Shown here in pieces: positions 11,830 through 22,544 of a stretch of 64,000 nucleotides of DNA. The first letter of the stretch is position 1. Every line of letters starts with the position of its first letter. Source of the DNA: Siphonodentalium dalli. Lineage: Eukaryota; Mollusca; Scaphopoda; Gadilida; Siphonodentaliidae. A program made the translations under genes and the position numbers. The stretch is from positions 196,276,935 through 196,340,934 of the forward strand of contig CP136061.1 of NCBI GenBank assembly GCA_032622095.1, written 5' to 3'. Under the pieces are notes generated by a model that did no database searches, was not told the origin of the DNA, and saw only the letters and a program-made list of their open reading frames with translations.

Positions 11830-12405
11830 CGTGCAAGCGCTTTTGTGGACAAATATGATTGGTTGACTTGACTTCTTGCAATGGCTTCGGACAGCCGCAT
11901 GGGTTTATTGGCGGTCCAACACCAACAATTGATGTGTGATTTACCGCTAGTGCTAACTTATATCGGAGTGTCTGTTGTGATAACAATATCACAGACTGGA
12001 CATGACATCAATGACATAGCCGCACAATTAAAACAATTGCTGAAACAACACATATATGCGGAAGGTGCAGAACCGGGTTGTTGTTGATCTGGCGGCATTA
12101 ATACATAAACAGCCAAACAGATAGGGGTTCAGTTGACATCATATGGCATATGCTCAGTTTTGAAACGGTTGTTTGCTCGCTTGAGACAAACGTTGTACAT
12201 GCAACAACACTGTTGACTCTCTATACCGGTGCCGCCAACAACATTCCTTTGTGCTGGCCGACTTGCTCACCAGACCGGTGTTTGGATATTTCATTGATGA
12301 TCATTGATGACTTCTTTTTAACACATACATCAATGGCATATGCCAAGCTCATGTACATGGCAGTTATTGCTCAACCGCGCCATAAAAGGTCATCCAAAAC
12401 CAAAA
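11830..12405. other. Spacer without recognised gene
   Basis: Moderate-GC DNA with scattered short frames on both strands. None shows a recognisable domain or convincing splice signals. Several CAACA/TTGTTG tracts are present. Confidence 0.5.
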
Positions 12406-12718
12406 CGCTCCTTTTTCAGCGCACCAGATGACACGCTCTGCTCAACCATATAATAAATTAAAAGGACACACCGGGACACCCCTCACACCCCATATTAAAG
12501 CTCGTGGGCTCTTCCCCAAATAATCCATCCAATCAATTCAATCAACGAAATAACATTAATTCATTATGTCCGATTTTGCCGTGTTCAGACATGATTGTTT
12601 TATGTGTGCTATATCTCCAACAACAACAAACCGTGGGGTGAAGGAGAAGATCACTCGATCTTTTCGACCATCCCGGGCGCTCCGCGCCCAACTACTCACT
12701 CTCAAATGGTTATCAGTT
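12406..12718 (+). repeat. 313-bp direct repeat, copy 1, abutting a truncated LINE
   Basis: Runs from CGCTCCTTTTTCAGCGCACC to AAATGGTTATCAGTT and is about 90% identical to 16042-16351. It contains a GC-rich hairpin (GGGCGC-TCC-GCGCCC). The equivalent of the second copy's TATA box is changed here (CTCAAATGG instead of TTATAAATGG). The LINE endonuclease fragment begins immediately at its end, so this looks like a promoter-type sequence cut off by the LINE. Confidence 0.85.
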
Positions 12719-14852
12719 CGCTACGGAGGAAGTTGCCAAACTCTGCATCGAAACTACCATAGGTGCTGATGTTGGAAGCGACCACCTCCCGCTCGAACTA
12801 AAAATAACAAAATTCAAAAGCAGCAAAGCAAAAGTCAAACTAAGAAGAAACATAGGCAAAGCCGACTGGCAAACATTCAAGCAGGAAATCATTTCAAACC
12901 TGTCAAACTGACTTAAATTCACCCAGAGCTCTAGAATTAGCTGCAATAAATATATCGGAAACACTTAACAACGCACTTAACTTAGCATGCCCCAAAAAAG
13001 AGGTAAAAGCTCACACGTGGAGGGTGTCCAGAGATACACTGAATCTTATAAGGTTCAAAAGGAAAATACGGAGACTCTCAGCGAAGAACCCCCATGCCAA
13101 TGAATATAAAACACTGTATAATAACCTCAATAGACAAGTTAAACAAAAAATCAAAGAAGAAAAAAATGAATCCTGGAAAAAAATAACAACCAGTCTTAAC
13201 GACCAAAACATGGATAGAAAATTCTGGCAAACATTCAAAACGCTTACGGCCAAGGGAACAATGCAGCATCAGATAATTATAAATCACTAACTGACCAAAA
13301 TGGAAAAAAATCTGACAATGACCAAGAAAAAGCCCAAATCTTCGCAGAGAGTCTACGCAAAATCCACACCACCCATGAAGGCGATATATTTAACAAACGT
13401 TTTAAACGTTTCGTCAACGATTATATCGATGACAACTCAGAAATCTTCGCACCACTGCTAAAAGATAAAGTCGAACCAGGCGACGACGATCTCCTAATGA
13501 CCGAAATCGATTTGGAAGAAGTGAGAAGGAATCTGAACCGGGGAAAACCTAACAAAGCACCCGGTGACGATGATATCACGTACGGCGTAATTAGACAGGC
13601 GCCGAACGAGCTATTTATTCGTCTTACTAACCTATATAACAAATGCCTGAGACTGGGTTACTTCCCCAAAACATGGAAAACTGCAATCGGGACAATGATT
13701 CCTAAACCCGGCAAGGACCATACTATCCCAACCAACTATAGGCCCATCAGCTTATTAAAATGCACAGGCAAACTTTTTGAAAGGATTATTAGCACACGTA
13801 TAAAGACTCATTTAGAGAGCATTCATTTTTTCAACAAACATCAACGGGCTTATAGGAGCGGGAAAGAGGGCATAGAACATGTATATCGATTAACGGAAGA
13901 TATTAGAACGTCAATAAGCAGACGCTGGGAAACTGGGGCCATATTCCTCGACGTTGAAAAAGCTTTTGATTCTGTATGGCACAATGGGCTCAGATACAAA
14001 CTCAGAACACGCACAGAACTACCACAAAAAATAGTTAGACTTCTATCATCGTTCTTAACACACAGAAATATAGCGGTTAAAATAAATGATGAAATTTCCG
14101 AAACAGTCAACCTTAAAGCCGGTACCCCCCAGGGGTAAGTCTTAAGTCCTCTCCTTTTTTTAATGTACGTAAACGATATACCTTTAGAGTCTACACATAA
14201 TGTACAAGCTTCACAATTTGCAGACGACATGGGCATATGGACACTAGCAAAAGGAAATAAATTAATTGAACTTAGACTGCAAAAACAACTCACAGAACTT
14301 GAAAAATGGTGTTCCAAATGGAGAATAAAACTAAATGCAAATAAAACACAGTTGGTAGTATTTGGGAACCTAACTCATAGATCAGAGCCAAAACTCACGC
14401 TATTTAACGAACCAATAAAACAAAATAAAGAAGCAACTCTATTAGGATTCACTCTAGATGAGAACTTCAGACTTAACAATATTTCAACTAAAGCTTTACA
14501 AAGAACCGCACCCCTAACGAGACTTCGGGGCACGGGGTGGGGGGTAAACCCAAGCACCCTAATCAAATTATATAAACAATTCATTCGCCCAGTCATGGAA
14601 TACGGGGCAATAGTTACTTCAAAATGCAGTCAAACAAACCTATGCAGAATGCAGCGGGCCCAAAATGAAGCACTTAGAAGAGCCCTTTTCGAAATAAGGT
14701 CAACACCTATTTCTGCTCTTCATTTGACTGCAGACGTCCCATACATAAAACAAAGGCTTCAAGAACTGGCGGACCTAACTTTAACCCGTATCAGTAACTC
14801 CAGTCTCATAACCGAACTAAATCCAAGAAAGTTACTCCTCAACAAGGACTAA
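12719..14852 (+). pseudogene. 5'-truncated, decayed Jockey-like LINE (endonuclease end plus reverse transcriptase)
   Basis: Opens inside the apurinic endonuclease near its C-terminal GSDHLPLEL motif (about 12775). It continues through a linker (WRVSRDTLNLIRFKRKIRRL) into reverse transcriptase: GKPNKAPGDDDITYGVIRQ, NYRPISLLKCTGKLFERII, FLDVEKAFDSVWHNGL, GTPQG-VLSPLLFLMYVNDI, QFADDMGIW (catalytic FADD) and LLGFTLDENF. The frame is broken near 12910 and 13250, and a TAA at 14136-14138 interrupts the GTPQG/VLSP motif. Downstream the frame is open to 14852. Family assignment (Jockey/CR1 group) rests on motif spacing. The element is not functional as read. A short 3' tail probably follows to about 15060. 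Confidence 0.85.
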
Positions 14853-16041
14853 CCACCTAACACCTATTATTACTGAACTTGTATTTATTGAATATATGCA
14901 TATTATTACATTGACTAACACCAAAATCAAAACATAGGATATCGGGCTCACGCCCTAGATGGCTCCTTGGGCGCTGATGAATGTCCTCGGGCGGCAATAT
15001 ACGCTTGTCGTGCCGTAGTATAAGCCGTCGAACAATTATCTCCTCCAAAATCAACTAACACTACTAAATTGACAACACTTCCTTTACAGAAATTGTGTAT
15101 ATATATTCAATATTTTTACAAAATATATTAAAAACAACCCAAAAAAAAATCACAAAAACCCAAAATAATATTCACTGTATATATATATATATACATCCAC
15201 ATATACCATTGTCTACCATCGTACATATTTTTTCAACCAATAAACTACAACAAGAACATGAAGATGATTTCACTTACGCCCGCGCCCTGCCATGGGAACC
15301 CATTCAAACTGGGGGAAGACGCAATCATTTCTATAACAGGCACTGCCCGCCACCAATATAATTACAAATTCACTTTCAGAAGCTAGTGCTCATGTCATAC
15401 ACATTCCACTCACCTAACAACACCAACCAAGCGGGATCCGGCTTGAAAACCGACCCAGCACTAGCTTGGGTGGGGTGCAGGAACTACAGACCCATAAGTG
15501 GTCATACCTCTCAACGAGTTAGGAACGACATATACCAAAATATGATCGTCCCGCTTGCCGCTCTGACATTTCTTCGGGAGCAGGACGGCTCACGGCCCAA
15601 GAACACACTGACATGAACTAAATGTATACATAATTTTAACATAATAAAGAAATTACCAAAAAAAACAAATATAAAACCAAAAAAATCTATTGAATGTAAT
15701 CATGTAATCATATATATCTCTGTACAAAACCATTCACATCGTCAACAATTAAAGTCTATCTTGTACATAATCTCCAGATTTACTTCACTTATCGGAACCC
15801 AAATAACTCTGCACATAAAATTGTCAGAGTCTTCACCTACGCCCGTGCCATGGAATGTAGGGCGGCCCATCCAGAAACAATGAAATAAACAAAACATACT
15901 GTCTCTGCGCATTTGGCTATAGCAGAATAGCGGTATGATGGCGCATTGAATCACATTGAATCACACGCTCTGCCTTGCGGTTGGTTGTTTTTTTTAAGCA
16001 ACTAACAAACTAACACTATTTTAAAATTATAACACGGGCCC
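14853..16041. other. LINE 3' flank and AT-rich spacer
   Basis: No coding gene is seen. The first ~200 nt may be LINE 3' untranslated sequence. Near 15280 and 15838 there are two diverged copies of a TACGCCCGYGCCATGG motif. A (TA)n tract lies near 15180, A-rich tracts near 15140 and 15660, and GAATCACATTGAATCACACG lies just before the second direct repeat. Confidence 0.5.
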
Positions 16042-16351
16042 CGCTCCTTTTTCAGCGCACCAGATGACACGCTCAGCTCAACCATATATTAAAGGGACCC
16101 ACCGGGTCACCCCTCACACCCCATATTAAAGCTCGTGGGCTCTTCCCCAAATAATCCATCCATTCAATTAAATCAAAGAGATAACATTAATCCAATTGGG
16201 TCCGCTTTTGCCGTGTTCAGACATGACTATTTTCTGTGTGCCATATCTCCAACAACAACAAACCGTGGGGTGAAGGAGAAGATCACTCGATCTTTTCGAC
16301 CATCCCGGGCGCTTCGCGCCCATCTACTCACTTTATAAATGGTTATCAGTT
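16042..16351 (+). repeat. 310-bp direct repeat, copy 2, probable promoter of the SGNH gene
   Basis: Same sequence as 12406-12718, ending in ATGGTTATCAGTT. It includes the hairpin GGGCGC-TTC-GCGCCC and, 15 nt further on, TTTATAAATGG. A candidate non-coding first exon with a strong donor follows within 115 nt. The repeat therefore looks like the proximal promoter of the downstream gene rather than a neutral duplication. Confidence 0.8.
16334..16340 (+). promoter_or_regulatory. Putative TATA box for the SGNH-like gene
   Basis: TATAAAT sits 124-130 nt upstream of a consensus donor (AAG|GTAAGT, GT at 16464). A start about 30 nt downstream would give a ~100-nt leader exon. The diverged equivalent in copy 1 of the direct repeat lacks the TATA. 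Confidence 0.5.
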
Positions 16352-16364
16352 ATTTCAACCTGAG

Positions 16365-16463
16365 ATACCTTTCGAAATAACGTTGTCTTAACATTATTAT
16401 TGTCACTGACATAGTTTTACTCGGCTTGTGCTCTTTTGAACATCGACCAAGCAAGGTGCCAAG
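16365..16463 (+). other. Candidate 5' untranslated leader exon of the SGNH-like gene
   Basis: The stretch ends in CCAAG|GTAAGTTG, a strong donor. The first coding exon at 17017 follows an acceptor-like TATACTTTGCCAG directly before the ATG. Joining them would put the start codon one base after the splice. The 5' limit is estimated from the TATA position. Confidence 0.4.
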
Positions 16464-17016
16464 GTAAGTTGTATACAAATAGATTCTAAATCCATTGATC
16501 GAATGTCACTAGTTATTTCCAAGTAATATAACTATACTTTAAGTTTGATTTAAACATTATTTATTTGCCCCAATTAATAAAACATTTATGAACAATATTT
16601 TGATGATGGAAACATGAGTATAGTAGAACAGGGGACGTGAATAAAGTTTATAGTGTGACCCTAATTAAAGGCAAACTTTAGGATGAAAAGCAGTAAGAAA
16701 TTGTTAGCATATCATGCAACCTGAGCGGTCTACGGTATATATATATATATATATATAGTCAATAGCTCATTCGGTCTCATGCTGATTTATAATATTAATA
16801 TACAGCTTCAAAATGTAATCAGTATTACACTCAATATTCAATTTGTTCGATGAGATCATAATTGTGCATTGTCGTTATAACAATAAACGAAATAATGCTC
16901 AGAATCGTCATAAGAAAGATAGTACAAATAAAGAAAGCGCGAGTGGCATTTTCTCTCTGAGACATATCTTAACTACAGTTATTACACTATATAATTGTTC
17001 ATATATACTTTGCCAG

Positions 17017-20000
17017 ATGACCCTCACAGTAGCTTTGTTTGGCTCCAGCCACGTGAAAAAAATTGAGGAATACGGCAAACGGCATCCGGCGACGCAGATC
17101 AATTTCCTGACGTATGGCAAGTCTGGCCTTGGCTTCGAGTGTGAGTATCAATACACAGGTCGAGCCACTTTTGCATTGGCTTTTTGGAATGTATAGATAA
17201 GAAATAAAATATAATTGCCATATGCATAGAGATAATATGATATCTCCTCCCAAACTATGAAAAGATGTATGAAAATACCGTCTGTATATCTGTTTGTGGA
17301 AGTGGATCATCGGCCAATTGTGCATTTTTGGACTGTGAATCCGGTGTTTAGATTTTTTTCGTTATAAAACAAATTATATTATCAATTAAGCACAATATTG
17401 TTTGGGCCAATTGGACATTTAATTATAGAATATTGATATATTGACAGAAGGTACTAAATATTTTTCAGAATAATATTCCTTTAAAGGTAATCAATCCGAT
17501 TAAACGGCCCTAAATTACTATTTTGATGAGAGGGCATATATATACTAAGTATCGGCTCAATCTGACAGAATCCTTTATGTTTCGATAAAATATGGCATGG
17601 TTTGAGATAGACATATGTCGATTGCCAAAGAGGCAACTTGCGTATTCTATTAATTTCGCTATCATGCGTTTCATGTTTGTCGTGCTTAGTGGTGACTGAT
17701 TCTGCCACGCACTTTCCATATTTACTTCTCGCAGCGTTTCTTTGATAAACGAAATCCATTTAATCTTGTTTTCTAATATGGCAACACTATCATTGAGATA
17801 TCTGAAAGGAAGGAATACATTCTTAGCCAATTCTGATCCTTCGTGCGTCAAACGGAACGTTTCGGTAAAAAATGCGGATGAAGATGGATAACTCTAAAAA
17901 CAAGTGGTAGTACGGCCAAATGTCGAGAATTATCAAGTGATTGTATATACGGCCATATTTCGTTGAACAAAGTGTTGATAAATAACACGTTTTGGGAAAA
18001 TGTTACCACATTGGACCATGGTTAGCATTATTTTGTTGCAATTAATCGATTCTGATAACCAAAGCGTATTTTGGGGAAATTTGTTGTACCTTGATATGGG
18101 GACCCTCTGATCGGATTGAGTACATTTAAGCACGTTTGTCAGATTGGTCAGTATATAATGAATATAAACACATTTCTTGTACTGTTTTTAGATTTCCAAC
18201 ACTGTGACGCTTTCAAGGAGATGCAGAAAGCCGACCCGGTGGGAATTATGATTCTCCTTGGAGGAAATTCCATCCGCCCCCATTCGACTCCAGATGAACT
18301 TGCGACAGCCGCAAATAACGTCGTCAGCCAGATAAAAGATATGATACCATCGGCAGTGATCGTGAAATATATATCAATGCCACAGCGACGAGGTTTACAT
18401 CCAAAATACAGCTTTGGTATGACTCTAGGGAGTTGGAACGGAAAAAGAAAGTAAGTGCATGCGTGTGCTATGGAAATAATAAAACCGCCTGTATTCTTCT
18501 TGGTATAAATAATGGCTCTCGCATATACATTGTATATGCATTTTGAAGAACATCATAAGTTATTATAAATAATCTGTTACCTCCCAATAATATATCATTA
18601 GGGTACGCTTATAAACAAGGTATTTAAAGGCAAATTCCAGTAGCACATGTCTTTTGGTTTGGTAAAGATGCAAGTTATATATACACGTTTCCGTTCATAT
18701 TCTGGCACCATGTGGTTTTCTAAATGCCTGCAAAACATACTGTGCAAACTTGCTAGCGTATAAACATACCAAATAACCTTCAACTCATAGCATATTTATT
18801 TATTTACACACAAATTTCGGTTTACACGCACAATGGAATGAGGTACTCACAAAGCTGCGAGTTTAGACAAGTTATTTAGAACTGTGCTTCAAATATAATT
18901 TGTGAATATATTGGTATTTTTTGAATGTATTAAAATTCATGATTTCTTCTTCGTTCATTCAGGCTCGCCAACAAACTGCTATCTGCGGACCCAAATTTTA
19001 GGATGATTAGGTCAAAGGCCAATTACGTCGTGTCTCCGGACAACATCCACTTCGACCCTCACCACACAGGAGGCATCAAGCAGCAAATCGAGGTAAGTCA
19101 ATATTAATTTCCCCGCATGACATATTTATTCTGAATATCATTTACGTGATATTGCCGTAAATGTATTTATGTTCTACAGATCCTACTGTCAACCCAAGGC
19201 CGCATAACCCGGGATAGTAATAGGGGCTACTCTAAGGGTTTGCTATGTAATCGTGTATTATTATTATTAATATTGGTACCGTATTGTACCAATTACTGCC
19301 ATCAAAGTATAAGAGTTCATTGGAGTGTTAAAAACAATAACAAACATTTGATGTACTTGTTGGTGACTACCCCTTCGTTACCATTTCGTTGTCCACCAAA
19401 CATGTCCGCTTACCAGATCCATTTTTCTTACAGGATTTAACGCAGAGACTGAGAGGATTCAACAGGAGATCGTCAACAGCGAACACACTCCAGAGATGCT
19501 GTGTGCTCCATCCGACCTAGACCGCATCGGACGTGTCCTGATAAGGGCCCTTAGATGGGAAAAGCAGTTGGTCCCTAGTAAGTACCCGTTCAATTGCCAA
19601 ATCATCCCGCGCGAATTGGATTTGATGAAGACTTGTTTTATTGTACATCCCATACTAGAAGCATAAGTTTAACATAAATGAACGACATAATAGTAAGAAC
19701 GATTTATTTGGAGCAGAAGCGCATGTACACTGCCATTTTTTTAATGTATACAAAATATATTTGCTATGTGGCTAATGACATAAAACATACACTAAATATT
19801 CCAGTTTAGTTAAGTTTAATAATTATATATTTTTCAGATGTATTAAATATATCAAAGATACGGGCGGCCTTCGAGATGGGTATGCTGTTAAAATATTCAC
19901 CTCCGTCAAAAACCGCCATAAACATAAAGAATAATAAAATATAGACAGTCATTGTTCTTACACCAATTAAAAATGTGACATAAACAGTATGTTATTATCA

Positions 20001-22400
20001 ATTTTGTTTGCTTTGTTATGTAAACAAAAGCAAACGTTACGTTTCCTGACCTTTGATATGGTAAACATAAAGAGCGTTATTTCTTACTGTTTTCCTGATA
20101 TGTAAATAATAAAGAGCGTTTATATCATTGTGTGTGATTAACCAATAGAATTGCGCTGTTTTATGTAAACAGAAGCACAACTTCTTTATCACGAGCAGGC
20201 TCTTGTTCACGTACATCATCGTACGTCTTGATGACAATATAATATTTACGCGCAGATTATGTTTGGCATCTGAACCAAACTATACACATTTTAACATTCT
20301 TACTGTTGATGGCGATTTGAACAAATATGCCGCCCGTAGTCATTTAAGGATTAACGGTCATGGGGACTGTTTTATGGAGATGTAACTGTGAAGTATGTGG
20401 TCATACAAGTTATGATCACTTACCTCGCGGTTACATCTCCATAAAAACAGTCCACATGACAGTTAAAATCCTTATATTTATATACATTTATCGAAAAAGC
20501 CACTTTTGTAAATGTATTTAAATCGAAAAGTGTATCGTGACAAAACCAGCCCAAAATATCCCATAGCACCCGACCAGAAACCAACTGAATACTATTTCAA
20601 AATGAGGCTCTTTATATTGAAACCTGATTTATTAAGTCAATCCTGTGCAAATGCGCCCAAGACATTACGCGTTCTTCTCCAAAATAAATGACGCGTCGAT
20701 GTAATTCTGACCCTCTGACCAAAGGGATTGGTTTATTGGTTTGGGGGGGGGGGCTAACACCGGGATTGTCAGAAGGACCGATTGGTCCTCCCCTCTTGAC
20801 CCTCTTGCGCGTTCACCGATATTTAATTGCAACTAATCACGAGCGCGCCGACCAATCGCAATGCTGGATTTAGTGATAATCACACTCAGTGCATGTGTAA
20901 ATATATTGTGATAGAGCACGCGAGCAGAGTATCATCCACTTCTATTTTCTTTTCAGAAAACGGACTAGTTCCAATCTGGAAAATGTCTTCTTTCCTGGGC
21001 GTCACACCGGCACGATTGAGAGAGGCTGCGACCAGAGATCCTTGTACCACATCGCGCATTGAGTTTGTGAATGATTGCGTGCGAGCCCACCAGGGCCACG
21101 GGGTCACAGTAAGTGTATAGCGGCAATGTTCTGTTAATTTTGTTTGAGGTTTCTGTAAATCACTTTTTTTTATTGTATGGTAGCATATCTAAAATCACAC
21201 GAATAATATTTTATGCAATACTGTAACTTGCATATACATAATATGTTACCGACCTTAGAAGTATATAACGATGTGAAAACGGAAGGACATATTATGTACT
21301 TGTTCGGGTGCGTGAAACTAATAAGTTATTACTCAGGTGCTATGTCAACTGGGGGACTGTAGCATTCTACTTTGCCGAAAATGTCAAGAAAATCGACCGT
21401 ACCACTACATAGAAAACATTGTCTGAACTATGCTTAATTGTAAATATTTAGAACCAAATTTGATTTTTGAGACAGTGCAATTTTTTTTGATTGTGGGTGG
21501 GTGTACTTCGGAAAACGATTTCATCTCCACCACTGCATTTAAAAAATATATAAGAATACATATATAAGACGTGTGTTGTATATATCTGTAAAACAACTAC
21601 TTTGAACCAGATTAATCCCCATTTCTATTTGAGCACCTTACCGGATTGTATCACATCACTTTAATTGGTATTCGAAATGTTTTAACCCCTCTGCATGATG
21701 TCAAGCTTACCAGCCTATATATGCATCACATACACGAGGCAATTATGATTATACATTTCTTTTACAGATTGAACCCATATCTGCCGGGTGGAGTCACGTT
21801 GACCTAAACGAGACCATGACACTGGTGCACTACACACACAAGAAGCATATGAGTAGCATCCGCCTTAGTGTAAGTAACCAACTCTACATACAATACAACA
21901 GACTCCAGTCAAATATGTTGTGAAAAATAATTATGTAACCAGATTTATAATTACTATCATTACTCAAATTAAAGAGATAGATTCAATTGTCATATAGTTG
22001 CTGGCCACGACTAGATCTACAGGAAGTGTATCAACCAGCCATTTTTCAGTAGTCGAATTGCCGAATATATTAAAAGCATTGCAAACAAATCATACATACC
22101 ATGCACATGTCACTAAGGCATTTACTGTCAATTTACTGATATTTTTGAAAGAACTACATTGTTGTTTTACTGTGCATTTTTGCTTTTCAGGGACTCGTTT
22201 GTCAAAACAGAGAGTTTGTACACATGAGGAGGTTATCGGCAGCATCAGACGAAGCAATTAAGAAGGGGTACTCAGCGGTTGTTTTCATGCAGTCAAGGGC
22301 GCTGGGTGCGATGGGGGCCAATGTATGGCGAAATAGTGTCAATACCTACATGACAAAGGGACCTATAATTCCAGAAATTCTAACTGTCAATTGTTTGTAA
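17017..22400 (+). CDS. SGNH-hydrolase-like protein, seven coding exons, about 368 residues
   Basis: Exons 17017-17140, 18192-18450, 18963-19092, 19448-19577, 20957-21108, 21768-21869 and 22191-22400 join in phase with GT..AG borders and stop at 22398. The N-terminal half has the SGNH/GDSL esterase layout: block I as LFGSSH (G9, S11 in place of GDS), block III as LLGGNS (N67) and block V as SPDNIHF (D154, H157). These residues suggest a serine esterase or acetyl-esterase fold. The C-terminal half, from about residue 170, starts with a charged segment (RIQQEIVNSEHTPEML) and is otherwise unrecognised. The acceptor of exon 4 is the weakest call: AG at 19446-19447 keeps frame, whereas the better-looking TTTTTCTTACAG ending at 19433 would break it. 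No signal peptide or TM is seen, so the product is probably cytosolic or nuclear. Introns hold a TIR element, a dispersed repeat, a hairpin and a poly-G repeat. It could be a host gene or the cargo of a multicopy element. Confidence 0.75.
17482..18128. mobile_element. Non-autonomous TIR element, long copy, in SGNH intron 1
   Basis: Terminal inverted repeats TAAAGGTAATCAATCCGA (left) and TCGGATTGAGTACATTTA (right) match those of 51058-51508. Read from the right end, about the first 250 nt are homologous to that element (shared ATAATGCTAACCA…, GTTATTTATCAACR…, GTTCAACGAAAT). The target duplication is not clear; TTAA-like bases flank it. No transposase is seen. Confidence 0.7.
19844..20340. repeat. 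Dispersed repeat family, copy 1, in SGNH intron 4
   Basis: Homologous over about 480 bp to 34808-35300: shared CGTCAAAAACCGCC, TATGTAAACAAAAGCA, two copies of ATAAAGAGCGTT about 45 nt apart, and TGTGTGATTARCCA. Non-coding, probably a MITE or SINE-like element. Its ends were not resolved. Confidence 0.7.
20345..20474. repeat. Imperfect palindrome with arms of about 42 bp
   Basis: TAAGGATTAACGGTCATGGG…GGAGATGTAAC (20345-20386) is the reverse complement, with a few differences, of 20430-20474. The spacer is about 43 nt. It abuts the preceding dispersed repeat and may be its foldback end. Confidence 0.75.
20738..20800. repeat. Poly-G plus AGGACCGATTGGTCCT repeat, copy 2
   Basis: Second copy of the 10268-10335 sequence: G-run, CTAACACCGGGATTGTCAGA, and the palindrome at 20774-20789. 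It lies in SGNH intron 4, upstream of exon 5. Confidence 0.7.
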
Positions 22401-22544
22401 TGCGATTATTGTAATTACTGATCTTTAATTATTTCGCTTTTATATTCTCTATTGCATATTTCTATGTTAAAATATTAATTATGTTAATTATATCAATAAA
22501 TGTTATAACGAACAAACACATCGCATTTCTATGTTGGTAATCTT

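Noticed and set aside
12406-16351. LTR retrotransposon flanked by ~310-bp LTRs
   Set aside because: The enclosed RT is a LINE type (APE endonuclease, FADD in a Jockey-like context) with no protease, RNase H/integrase order, primer-binding site or TG..CA ends.
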